The notes beneath the pieces were generated by a model that searched no databases, had not been told where the DNA came from, and was given only the letters and a program-made list of their open reading frames with translations. Positions 1-7,573 of a stretch of 64,000 nt of DNA are shown here, piece after piece. The DNA comes from Nostoc desertorum CM1-VF14. GTDB taxonomy: Bacteria; Cyanobacteriota; Cyanobacteriia; Cyanobacteriales; Nostocaceae. The DNA is taken from assembly GCA_019359245.1 (NCBI GenBank), contig JAHHHR010000008.1:1-64000 (forward strand). Reading direction: 5' to 3'. Positions within the stretch are counted from its first letter, which is position 1; every line of letters starts with the position of its first letter. A program made the position numbers and the translations under genes.

Positions 1-108
1 AAAATGCTTCCTGAAATGCCTGAGCCTATTTTATTAACCCAGATTTTTGCCAAGCTTACTTCTCTAGGACGTATTCATACGGTTTCTACAGGCGTTGAAC
101 CCTCGTAA
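1..108 (+). CDS. C-terminal end of an unidentified protein (partial at window edge)
   Basis: The first reading frame is open from the window edge to a TAA stop at 106-108 and encodes about 35 residues ending in VSTGVEPS. The gene starts before the window. The fragment is too short to assign to a family; it contains a short amphipathic stretch (QIFAKLTSL) but no motif I recognise. It could also be a chance open frame, because nothing upstream can be inspected. Confidence 0.3.
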   Translation, partial: KMLPEMPEPILLTQIFAKLTSLGRIHTVSTGVEPS

Positions 109-176
109 ATTGGCAGAGGTATTGGTATATAGCAGTTCTTGTTTGGATGTAATATGCATTTTGGTAACACGGCTGT

Positions 177-251
177 ATGCCCCTACCAACTGGTAAACCT
201 GTATTCCACGCCATTGAGAACCGCTATAGACGCATGGGAGTGAAGCTCTAA
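177..251 (+). other. short open frame or gene remnant
   Basis: A 24-codon open frame (ATG at 177, TAA at 249) encodes a peptide ending FHAIENRYRRMGVKL. Its composition looks protein-like rather than random, so it may be the tail of a decayed gene. There is no clear ribosome binding site and no family was recognised, so it is recorded only as a possible remnant. Confidence 0.2.
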
Positions 252-329
252 AATAATGGTAACTAGTGACATAAATATCTCATGCACTCCTGATAAATAT
301 AATGTTGTCTAATTTTCCAGGTGACTCTA

Positions 330-1130
330 ATGGGACAAATCATTACCCAGGTTGATGCTTTTACCAATACACCTTTTGCAGGTAACCCTGCTACTGTCTG
401 TGTTTTGCCTACTCCCCAAGAGGATAGCTGGATGCAGAATGTGGCGCAGGAGATGAATTTATCTGAGACGGCTTTTTTAGTTAGACAGGATGATGGCTTC
501 AATCTGCGTTGGTTTACGCCCACAGTAGAAGTACCGCTTTGTGGTCATGCAACTTTAGCTAGTGCCCATGTACTTTGGTCAGAGGGGCATTTGTCACAGA
601 ATGAAGTTGCACGTTTCTACACTAAAAGCGGAGTGCTGACTGCTAAATTGCAAGGTGAGTGGATTGAGTTAGATTTTCCTGTGAATCATTCACAAGTAAC
701 AGTCGCCCCGCAAGAACTCAAGGCTGCTTTGGGTGTCCCATACAAATCTGTTTTTCTAAATTCCTTGGGCTGTTTAGTAGAATTGGCATCTGAAGATTTG
801 GTACGGCAAATACAGCCAAATTTTCAAATATTGAAAACGTTGCCTATTTCTGAAATCATTGTCACCAGCCTCACCCACCCTGATTCTGAATATGATTTCG
901 TCTCTCGCTTTTTTGCACCGGGTTTAGGGATTAATGAAGATCCTGTAACAGGAGCGGCTCATTGTTGTCTTGCTGCCTTCTGGCGCGATCGCTTGCACAA
1001 AAATGAGTTATTGGCTTATCAAGCATCCAGTCGTGGCGGGGTGGTAAAGGTGTATTATGACGGAGGCGATCGCGTCTTTCTTAGCGGACAAGCGGTAACT
1101 GTTATGCGAGGTGAGTTATTTACTACTTGA
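330..1130 (+). CDS. PhzF family isomerase/epimerase-fold protein
   Basis: The 266-residue product has the length and features of the PhzF family (diaminopimelate epimerase-like fold, two similar lobes). The N-terminal lobe starts QVDAFTNTPFAGNPA and carries the conserved SETAFL segment, whose Glu46 corresponds to the catalytic acid of PhzF. The C-terminal lobe has the EDPVTGAAHC substrate-binding motif. Family members isomerise small carboxylic acids, but only a few have known substrates, and no phenazine genes are nearby, so the substrate is unknown. The ATG at 330 is preferred because AGGTGA lies just upstream; a GTG at 321 is in frame. The stop codon runs directly into a GGAGGCA-type low-complexity repeat. 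It appears to be transcribed alone. Confidence 0.9.
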   Translation: MGQIITQVDAFTNTPFAGNPATVCVLPTPQEDSWMQNVAQEMNLSETAFLVRQDDGFNLRWFTPTVEVPLCGHATLASAHVLWSEGHLSQNEVARFYTKSGVLTAKLQGEWIELDFPVNHSQVTVAPQELKAALGVPYKSVFLNSLGCLVELASEDLVRQIQPNFQILKTLPISEIIVTSLTHPDSEYDFVSRFFAPGLGINEDPVTGAAHCCLAAFWRDRLHKNELLAYQASSRGGVVKVYYDGGDRVFLSGQAVTVMRGELFTT

Positions 1131-1167
1131 AGGAGGCAGGAGGCAGAAGGCAGGAGGCAGAAGGGGA
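1131..1167. repeat. GGAGGCAGAAGGCA low-complexity repeat
   Basis: Directly after the phzF-like stop codon the sequence alternates AGGAGGCAGG and AGAAGGCAGG about five times. Such short purine-rich repeats recur in spacers throughout this window and are typical of the short tandemly repeated sequences of heterocystous cyanobacteria. Confidence 0.6.
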
Positions 1168-1179
1168 TTTTAACCCTTC

Positions 1180-1347
1180 CTATTCAAAACAATTGCATTG
1201 TCAGGCGATACAATGAGATTGTCGGTCGATGCAATGGCATTGTTAGTCAAAACAATCGCATTGTTAGTCGATGCAATGGCATTGTTAGTCAAAACAATCG
1301 CATTGTTAGTCGATGTAATGGCATTGTTAGTCGATGCAATAGCAATA
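1180..1347. repeat. 21-bp tandem repeat array, eight units
   Basis: Eight consecutive 21-bp units occupy 1180-1347, with boundaries at 1200/1201, 1221/1222 and so on. The core alternates between TTAGTCAAAACAATCGCATTG and TTAGTCGATGCAATGGCATTG types. Each unit contains the near-palindrome CAATnGCATTG. Because 21 is divisible by three, the array is open in the frame of the downstream DUF4332 gene and would encode heptapeptide repeats of the VDAMALL/VKTIALL kind. It shows the same period as the array at 37961-38254 but a different sequence. Confidence 0.85.
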
Positions 1348-1359
1348 TTTAGTTTTAAA

Positions 1360-1806
1360 GTGTCTACTAAAAATACAAATAATCGAAATCTGCTCGCATC
1401 TCGTGACTGGCCAATTGAGCAATTACCTGGACTGAACCACGAGGAACAATCTCAACTGCAATATTGTGGGATTACTAGCACAATAGCGCTAGTCAAACAA
1501 GGGAAAACTCTAGAGACAAGACTAGCGTTAGCAAATAAACTACATATTCATCTTCAATATGTAAATAAATGGATGGCTTTAGCTGACTTGGCACGTATTC
1601 CCAGTGTAGGTATACAATATTGTGGTTTGTTGCTCCATGCAGGTATTGGTTCTGTAGCACAGTTGGCTCAGACTCCCACTCACAGATTGCACCAACAAAT
1701 TATGCGCTTGCAGGTAGCAACAATGCAGCGACGAGATTTGTGTCCACCTATTGAGCTAGTACAACAGTGGAGTCAGCAAGCGAAAATAGTGGGGAGTGGG
1801 AATTAG
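1360..1806 (+). CDS. DUF4332 domain protein (helix-hairpin-helix-like)
   Basis: The 148-residue product (from the GTG at 1360) matches cyanobacterial DUF4332 proteins: SRDWPIEQLPGLNHEEQSQL at the N-terminus, then two helix-hairpin-helix-like repeats (GITSTIALVKQGKT and LARIPSVGIQYCGLLLHAGI). DUF4332 is predicted to bind DNA or nucleic acid, but no function is established. The frame is open upstream to 1198, through a 21-bp repeat array, and an ATG-initiated reading would add 54 residues of hydrophobic heptads. I regard that extension as non-native because homologues I know begin near the GTG, and no Shine-Dalgarno sequence supports either start. No partner gene is evident. Confidence 0.7.
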   Translation: MSTKNTNNRNLLASRDWPIEQLPGLNHEEQSQLQYCGITSTIALVKQGKTLETRLALANKLHIHLQYVNKWMALADLARIPSVGIQYCGLLLHAGIGSVAQLAQTPTHRLHQQIMRLQVATMQRRDLCPPIELVQQWSQQAKIVGSGN

Positions 1807-1810
1807 GGAG

Positions 1811-1852
1811 TGGGGACAAGGGGACAAGGGGACAAGGGGACAAGGGGACAAG
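1811..1852. repeat. GGGGACAA short tandem repeat
   Basis: An 8-bp unit GGGGACAA is repeated about five times between the convergent DUF4332 and TetR genes. It is followed by CCCTACTCCCCACTCCC-type sequence that is partly complementary to the GGGGAGTGGGAATTAGGGAG stretch before it, so the spacer can fold into a hairpin. It could act as a bidirectional terminator but has no clean T-tract. Confidence 0.5.
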
Positions 1853-1917
1853 AAAGAATTATTGAAGAAGTGTCTCACTTGTTTTTTCCCTACTCCCCAC
1901 TCCCTACTCACTACTCC

Positions 1918-2532
1918 CTAATCTTTGGCTAAAACACCATTAAGGAAAATATCAGCAAGTCCTTCTGCCATTTCCTGCATTTGTTGGGGGGAAGCGTCAG
2001 GTTCCATGATGGTGTTGTTGGAAAAACCTGCGATCGCAAACATTCCCAAGAAGACTTTAGCAACCAGCTTGGCGTCCATTTTGCGATAAATGCCTTTATC
2101 CATAGCTGTTTGAAAGAATGCTTCGCCTACATCGGTCATTTTGGTGATGACTTCTAATTGGATGCGATCGCGCAAATCGGGGTGAAACTGCACCTCCATA
2201 AAACAAACGCGCATTAAATCGGCATTTTTTTGAAAGTTCCACATCCGGCGACGCATCACCTGAGCTACGGCTTTATAGCTGCCCATTTCACTTAATTCTG
2301 TCAGCAAATCTGTAAGAATCTCCACCCATCCACTCGTAGCTACTTCTACCAAAATTGCCTTTTTATTGGGAAAATGACGAAATAGAGTGCCTTCAGCTAC
2401 ACCTGCTGCCTGTGCTAAATCGCGGGTGGTAGTGCCGTCAAATCCTTTAGAGGCAAACAACCGTTGTGCTGCCTGTAAAATCCGGGTACGCGTCTGAGCC
2501 TCTGAGGGTGGGGAAGAATTAAAAACTCGCAT
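1918..2532 (-). CDS. TetR/AcrR family transcriptional regulator
   Basis: The 204-residue product has the usual TetR size and layout. Residues about 14-60 form the helix-turn-helix domain (RTRILQAAQRLFASKGFDGT, then TTRDLAQAAGVAEGTLFRHF), followed by a poorly conserved helical ligand-binding and dimerisation region. It should act in the cytoplasm as a dimeric repressor responding to an unknown small molecule. TetR proteins often regulate a divergent neighbour; here the divergent neighbour is the M16 peptidase pair 330 bp away, which is a possible but unproven target. It lies convergent with the DUF4332 gene. The ligand cannot be predicted. Confidence 0.9.
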   Translation of the reverse strand: MRVFNSSPPSEAQTRTRILQAAQRLFASKGFDGTTTRDLAQAAGVAEGTLFRHFPNKKAILVEVATSGWVEILTDLLTELSEMGSYKAVAQVMRRRMWNFQKNADLMRVCFMEVQFHPDLRDRIQLEVITKMTDVGEAFFQTAMDKGIYRKMDAKLVAKVFLGMFAIAGFSNNTIMEPDASPQQMQEMAEGLADIFLNGVLAKD

Positions 2533-2861
2533 AACAGTTATAGTGAGATTTCCGGAACAGGATTTGTAGCATTATTGTCTAACGTCAAGTAAAAAAGCTC
2601 AAAAAGCTTAATACAACATTAACGTCCTTGTACTAAATATCTTGTTTTTTAGGTAGTGTAACTTTATCTTAATTTTTGCTTATGAACCAGATGAGTCGGT
2701 CAATTTGGAATTTTAGATTGGGAATTTGGGATTGCTCAGTTAAAGCAGGTAGGGAGTCACTGAGAGCAGCCGTTAGAGTTGGGAGCACAAGTGAGACAGG
2801 AGGCAGGAGAAACACTGCTCCCTGCTCTCTGCCTTCTGCCTTCGTTGATAAAGTATCTGTG
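2533..2861. other. intergenic region between TetR gene and M16 pair
   Basis: The 329-bp spacer between divergent genes holds AT-rich sequence next to the TetR start and, from about 2697, TTTAGATTGGGAATTTGGGATTG-like and GGAGGCAGGAG...CTCCCTGC repeats. An open frame from 2676 runs through it into the peptidase gene, but its translation is repeat-like and precedes a clear signal peptide, so I treat it as non-coding. Both promoters must lie here; no operator palindrome stands out. Confidence 0.4.
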
Positions 2862-4445
2862 ATGTTGCGGCGCTTATTTGTCGCTTTGTTGGCTTTGATC
2901 ATCCTCTGGTGCGGATTGCTGCCAGAAATTGCTTTGGCTCAAACTCAGACAGCACCTCTTCCTCAAAGAGTTCTGCAACCTAAGAAAACTCAAACTCCAC
3001 CAGTTCAAAGTTCGATTCAACCTTATCTGGATCGAGTTATTAAGCAGTTAACGGAGTTTCGCCTTGACAATGGTCTAAAATTCATTGTCTTGGAACGGCA
3101 TGAAGCGCCAGTAGTTTCTTTTCTTACTTATGCAGATGTCGGTGGAGTCAATGAGCCAGATGGCAAAACTGGTGTAGCTCACTTTCTAGAACATTTGGCG
3201 TTTAAAGGCACAACGCGCATTGGTACAGAAGATTACAAGGCAGAAAAACCTCTATTAGAAACCTTAGAACGATTGGATGCCCAAATTAAAACAGCAAAAG
3301 CCGATGGCAAAAAAGATGAGGTTGCTCGGTTAGAGGCTGAGTTCAAGCAAGTGGAATCCCAAGCAGCCAAGCTAGTTAAGCAAAACGAATTGGGGCAGAT
3401 TGTCGAACAAGCGGGAGGTGTGGGTTTAAATGCCAATACTTCAACCGAAGCCACACGTTATTTGTACAGTTTTCCTGCCAATAAGCTGGAACTTTGGATG
3501 TCGCTGGAGTCGGAACGATTTCTCGATCCTGTAATTCGTCGTGAGTTTTATAAAGAAAGAGATGTCATTTTAGAGGAGCGACGGATGCGGGTGGAAAATT
3601 CACCCATTGGGCTGATGGTGGAAAAGTTTATTGATACTGCTTACAAAGTTCATCCTTACAGACGTCCGGTGATTGGTTATGACGAAGATATCCGTAATTT
3701 AACACCAGAAGATGTCCAAAAGTTTTTTGATACTTACTACGTACCAAGTAATTTGACCATTGCTATTGTCGGAGATGTTAACCCGGCTGAGGTGAAAAAA
3801 CTGGCGCAAACTTATTTTGGCCGCTATAGAGCAAAAACCAAAGCTGTTGAGAAAATCTCGGAGGAACCACCACAACAACAAACACGAGAAGTTACTCTAC
3901 AGCTACCTTCTCAACCTTGGTATTTAGAAGGTTATCATCGTCCGGCAATTACCCATCCAGATAATGCAGTCTATGACATCATTGGCAGTTTATTAAGTGA
4001 TGGGCGCACGTCGCGGTTGTATAAGTCTTTAGTAGAAAAGCAGCGTTTGGCACTAAACGCTAGAGGTTTCAGCGGTTTTCCTGGAGATAAGTACCCAAAC
4101 CTGATGTTATTCTATGCTCTCACGGCTCCTGGTCATACGGTTGATCAGTTGGCGGTGGCTTTGCGCCAAGAAATTGAAAAATTAAAAACTGAACCTGTAG
4201 CTACGGTTGATTTGGAACGGGTGAAAACCCAAGCACGAGCGAGTTTGTTACGTAACCTCAATTCAAATATGGGAATGGCTCAACAATTATTGGAATATGA
4301 GGTGAAAACTGGCTCTTGGCGGAATTTGTTTAAGCAGTTGGATGATATTTCGGCGGTGACGACGGCTGATATTATGCGGGTAGCAAAAGAGACGTTTACG
4401 CCGAAAAATCGCACGATTGGGAAGTTATTGTCGAAAGAAAAATAA
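2862..4445 (+). CDS. exported M16 family zinc peptidase (catalytic partner)
   Basis: The 527-residue protein starts MLRRLFVALLALIILWCG and has a typical signal peptide ending near IALAQ, so it should act outside the cytoplasmic membrane. The inverted zinc motif HFLEH is at residues 107-111, with the downstream STEATRYL acidic helix, which marks a catalytically competent pitrilysin/insulinase-type (M16) N-terminal domain. A charged insert (about residues 130-175, Lys/Glu/Ala rich) separates the two parts of the active site. The C-terminal half is the second M16 domain. Start chosen at ATG 2862 because the upstream frame is repeat sequence. It is followed 78 bp downstream by a second M16 gene lacking the zinc motif, as in heterodimeric M16B enzymes; substrates are probably peptides. 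Confidence 0.9.
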   Translation: MLRRLFVALLALIILWCGLLPEIALAQTQTAPLPQRVLQPKKTQTPPVQSSIQPYLDRVIKQLTEFRLDNGLKFIVLERHEAPVVSFLTYADVGGVNEPDGKTGVAHFLEHLAFKGTTRIGTEDYKAEKPLLETLERLDAQIKTAKADGKKDEVARLEAEFKQVESQAAKLVKQNELGQIVEQAGGVGLNANTSTEATRYLYSFPANKLELWMSLESERFLDPVIRREFYKERDVILEERRMRVENSPIGLMVEKFIDTAYKVHPYRRPVIGYDEDIRNLTPEDVQKFFDTYYVPSNLTIAIVGDVNPAEVKKLAQTYFGRYRAKTKAVEKISEEPPQQQTREVTLQLPSQPWYLEGYHRPAITHPDNAVYDIIGSLLSDGRTSRLYKSLVEKQRLALNARGFSGFPGDKYPNLMLFYALTAPGHTVDQLAVALRQEIEKLKTEPVATVDLERVKTQARASLLRNLNSNMGMAQQLLEYEVKTGSWRNLFKQLDDISAVTTADIMRVAKETFTPKNRTIGKLLSKEK

Positions 4446-4523
4446 GATAAACAAACCGCAAAGGGCGCAAAGGGCGCAAAGGCAGTAGATATGAAGAGGT
4501 ACAAGGTGAAGGGTAAAAGGCGG

Positions 4524-6008
4524 ATGGCGTTAAAAATCCAAAATGGCAAGGGGTTGATTTATGGTTTGGTTGCTGTTTTTGCGTGTTTACTTTTAACTTG
4601 TAATTTTTCTCTGGCAGCGACGGCTGAGGCAAAGCATTACACTGAGTTGCAGTTGCCACCGCTACCTGAGATTAAGTTACCCAAGTATGAGCGGTTTGTT
4701 CTACAAAACGGCTTGGTTGTCTATTTAATGGAGGATCACGAATTACCTTTGGTAAATGGTACAGCGTTTGTGCGGACAGGAAATCGCTTGGAACCACAAC
4801 AGAAAGTCGGTTTAGCGGGTTTTACAGGCGCGGTAATGCGAACTGGAGGAACTAAGCAGCATTCGGCTGATGAACTAAACGAGATGTTGGAACAACGGGC
4901 AGCATCTGTGGAAGCTAGTATTGATGAAACTTTTGGTAGTGCTAGCTTTGACGCACTGAGTGAAGATTTAGAGACAGTGTTTGGGCTGTTTGCCGAGGTG
5001 TTGCGATCGCCAGTATTTGCTCAAGAAAAGCTAGACTTAGCTAAGACACAGGCTAAGGGTGGCATTGCTCGTCGCAATGACGATCCAGATAGTATTGCTA
5101 GTCGAGAATTTAAGAAGTTGATCTATGGGAAAGATAGTCCCTATGCTCGCACAATAGAATATGCCACGGTGGATCAGGTTGAGCGTGAGGATTTGATCAA
5201 ATTTTATCAGCAATATTTCCACCCCAATAATATGATTTTGGGAATTGTAGGGGATTTTGATGCCAAAAAAATGCGATCGCTCATTCAAGCTAAGTTTGGC
5301 GGCTGGAACCGCAACCCAGGTATTGCTAATCCCAAATTACCAAGCGTTGTAGCAGCCAATACAGGCGGAGTTTTTTTTGTAAATCAACCACAATTGACGC
5401 AGAGTAGTGTGCTTGTCGGGCATTTAGGCGGACGGTTCGACAATCCTGATTATCCGGCGCTGGATGTATTGAATGGGGTTTTAAATGGATTTGGTGGACG
5501 CTTATTTAATGAAGTGCGATCGCGTCAAGGTTTAGCATACTCTGTATACGGGCAGTGGAGTCCCCGTTTCGATTATCCTGGGATGTTCATTGCTGGTGGA
5601 CAAACGCGATCGGATGCTACTGTGCAGTTTGTCAAAGCCTTACAAAATGAAATCAAGCGCATCCAAACTCAAAGAGTAACAGCAAAAGAACTTGCTTTTG
5701 CCAAAGAGTCTACACTCAACTCCTTTGTATTCAACTTTCAAGACCCTAGCCAAACCTTATCACGGTTGATGCGATACGAATATTACGGCTATCCTGCTGA
5801 TTTTCTCTTTCGCTATCAAAAAGCTGTCGCCGCTACCACCGCTGCTGATGTGCAACGGGTAGCACGAGAATACCTCAAGCCAGAAAAGATTGTGACTTTA
5901 GTAGTGGGGAATCAAAGCGCCATTCAACCGCCATTGACGCAGCTAGCAGCACAGGTAACGCCGATAGATATAACGATTCCTGGTTCGCAGCCACAGACAA
6001 ATAACTAG
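4524..6008 (+). CDS. exported M16 family protein lacking the zinc motif (partner subunit)
   Basis: The 494-residue product has a signal peptide (GLIYGLVAVFACLLLTCNFSL) and two M16 domains. The position where HXXEH should be reads GLAGFTGAVMRTGG, so the zinc ligands are missing and the protein cannot hydrolyse peptides by itself. Known M16B enzymes pair one active subunit with one inactive, glycine-loop-bearing subunit that grips substrate; the upstream gene (ends 4445) supplies the active one. The two are probably co-transcribed. ATG 4524 follows AAAAGG; an in-frame ATG at 4491 would add 11 basic residues encoded by a GGGCGCAAA-type repeat spacer. The C-terminal tail after about residue 465 is proline/threonine rich. 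Confidence 0.88.
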   Translation: MALKIQNGKGLIYGLVAVFACLLLTCNFSLAATAEAKHYTELQLPPLPEIKLPKYERFVLQNGLVVYLMEDHELPLVNGTAFVRTGNRLEPQQKVGLAGFTGAVMRTGGTKQHSADELNEMLEQRAASVEASIDETFGSASFDALSEDLETVFGLFAEVLRSPVFAQEKLDLAKTQAKGGIARRNDDPDSIASREFKKLIYGKDSPYARTIEYATVDQVEREDLIKFYQQYFHPNNMILGIVGDFDAKKMRSLIQAKFGGWNRNPGIANPKLPSVVAANTGGVFFVNQPQLTQSSVLVGHLGGRFDNPDYPALDVLNGVLNGFGGRLFNEVRSRQGLAYSVYGQWSPRFDYPGMFIAGGQTRSDATVQFVKALQNEIKRIQTQRVTAKELAFAKESTLNSFVFNFQDPSQTLSRLMRYEYYGYPADFLFRYQKAVAATTAADVQRVAREYLKPEKIVTLVVGNQSAIQPPLTQLAAQVTPIDITIPGSQPQTNN

Positions 6009-6352
6009 TTCCATCTTTACTACCTTTTTAATGGGGTAGGAGCAAGTCTTAATTGAACTGATTGCGCTATCAACAAGGTATCCCTCTATGTATTTCCTAG
6101 TAATCAGCATTCAGTTACAGTACTTGACTAACGACTCAAATCAAATAATTTCCTTGATTATCTGGAAATGACTGAGGACAAATTGTAGTAACCAGTAGAA
6201 ACTAAATCAGGAACCAAAACCTCTGGGAACTCCAGAGGTTTTTTTTTAATAAATACGCTTTTCGAGGAGCGATCGCAGGGTAAACCTCAATAACAAAATT
6301 GTTGCATTAACTGGAGTAAGCTAAATTTAGGTTTGAGCTACTGGGAGTGGAG
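6009..6352. other. intergenic region after M16 pair
   Basis: The spacer carries the terminator at 6216-6247 and, after it, the probable promoter region of the Uma2 gene with one HIP1 GCGATCGC site near 6270. No other gene or repeat was recognised. Confidence 0.4.
6216..6247 (+). terminator. intrinsic terminator downstream of the M16 pair
   Basis: A perfect 9-bp stem (ACCTCTGG arm at 6219-6226 and CCAGAGGT arm at 6232-6239, extended by A-T pairs) with a 5-nt loop is followed by a run of Ts to 6247. This is a textbook rho-independent terminator for the upstream peptidase operon. Confidence 0.9.
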
Positions 6353-7003
6353 ATGATGTTGTTGGAATTAAAGCGCATCTATGTTCCACCAGGACAAAGG
6401 GTGCTACTGCGAGATGTAACCTGGCAGGAATTGGAAACAATTCTAGAGGATTTAGGGGAACACCGTGCAGCACGAATTGCTTATGACAGGGGAATATTGG
6501 AGATTATGGCACCCCTGCCAGAACATGAATATGACAAAGAAATTATTGGCGATTTAGTCAAAGCGCTTTTGGAAGAGCTAAATACTGAGTTTATCAGCCT
6601 TGGTTCTACCACTTTCAAAAACCAGGCAATGGCTCAAGGTATAGAACCTGATAAGTGTTTCTACATAAAAAATGAATCCAAGATTCGCGGCAAGAAGCGA
6701 CTAGATTTAACAGTAGACCCTCCTCCAGATTTAGCTCTAGAGATTGATATTACTTCTCGCACTCATCCTAATATTTATGAAGCGCTACAAGTACCTGAGC
6801 TTTGGCGTTTTGATAAAGGAAAGCTCCAAATTAATGTTCTGCAAGATGGGCATTATATAGAGTCTCAGCAAAGCCTAAATTTTCCTAAATTTAAACTAAT
6901 TGAAACGATTCCCCAATATCTGGAGCAAAGTACAACAGCAGGTAGAAATGCAACACTCAAGGCTTTTCGTCTTTGGGTACAAAAGCAAATACAACAGCAA
7001 TAA
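6353..7003 (+). CDS. Uma2 family (DUF820) restriction-endonuclease-fold protein
   Basis: The 216-residue protein belongs to the Uma2/DUF820 family that is greatly expanded in Nostocales. It has a short N-terminal region, TWQELETILEDLGEHRAARI, the RGILEIMAPLPEHE segment where the family nuclease core begins, and the PPDLALEIDIT strand that carries the acidic active-site residues, then LQVPELWRFD. The fold is PD-(D/E)XK-like, but cellular targets are unknown. ATG 6353 is chosen over the in-frame GTG at 6347; GGGAG lies upstream. It is monocistronic, behind a strong terminator. Confidence 0.85.
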   Translation: MMLLELKRIYVPPGQRVLLRDVTWQELETILEDLGEHRAARIAYDRGILEIMAPLPEHEYDKEIIGDLVKALLEELNTEFISLGSTTFKNQAMAQGIEPDKCFYIKNESKIRGKKRLDLTVDPPPDLALEIDITSRTHPNIYEALQVPELWRFDKGKLQINVLQDGHYIESQQSLNFPKFKLIETIPQYLEQSTTAGRNATLKAFRLWVQKQIQQQ

Positions 7004-7061
7004 CTTATTTCTCTCTTGCTGCCATCAGTATTCAAAATATAGAAAGCCTACTACTCAAGAT

Positions 7062-7093
7062 GTAAGGGCGCACAGCTAACTGTACGCCCCTAC
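7062..7093. repeat. GTAAGGGCGCACAG inverted repeat
   Basis: Arms 7062-7075 and 7080-7093 are complementary with one mismatch and a 4-nt loop. Located between the convergent Uma2 and L28 genes it may end transcription from both sides, although there is no T-tract. The sequence resembles interspersed palindromes common in Nostoc genomes. Confidence 0.55.
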
Positions 7094-7146
7094 GAATTAC
7101 CTGTATTTCACCTTATGAAAGTCTCAGGTTATAAAATCTACATTAC

Positions 7147-7383
7147 TTAGTAATGATTCAGGTTAATGCCAGCTTCTTTTGCCATTGCTTCTAACCCATT
7201 AATTTGTAGGGTTTTGATTGCTTTAGTAGACAGCTTTAACTTCACCCAGCGATTTCCGCCTTCCCACCAAACACGCTTGCTTTGCAGATTAGCGTGCTGA
7301 AGGCGTTTTGTACGGCGGTGGGAGTGGGAAACAGCAAAGGCGTTATTTGCCTTCTTACCAGTTAGTTCACAGCGACGCGACAT
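7147..7383 (-). CDS. rpmB: 50S ribosomal protein L28
   Basis: The 78-residue basic protein is a full-length bacterial L28: it begins [20 protein letters not shown], continues with [14 protein letters not shown] and [23 protein letters not shown]28 is a component of the large ribosomal subunit near the peptidyl-tRNA region. It is read on the minus strand downstream of htpG with a 190-bp repeat-rich spacer in between, so it probably has its own promoter. Confidence 0.97.
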   Translation of the reverse strand: MSRRCELTGKKANNAFAVSHSHRRTKRLQHANLQSKRVWWEGGNRWVKLKLSTKAIKTLQINGLEAMAKEAGINLNHY

Positions 7384-7573
7384 AGCAAGTATCTCCAGAT
7401 TGTTATTTTAATACAGCCTTTCCATTTTAGGTCTTAGGCAACAGAAGTGGAGAAGGGAGTGGGGAGATTAGGGCAGGGAGTAGGAAGCAAAAGAGAAGAG
7501 TTTTCCCCTCTGCCCCCCGCACCCCGCCCCTCTGCTTCTTCTCCATGCCCCATGCCCAATGCTCGACTCAGCA

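Noticed and set aside
263..523. 86-codon minus-strand open frame
   Set aside because: It overlaps the phzF-like start in antisense, has no protein-like motif and no ribosome binding site.
1198..1359. N-terminal extension of the DUF4332 gene through the repeat array
   Set aside because: The extension consists only of 21-bp repeats and family members begin near 1360; kept as a finding, not as part of the gene.
2676..2861. upstream in-frame extension of the first M16 gene
   Set aside because: It encodes repeat sequence before an evident signal peptide.
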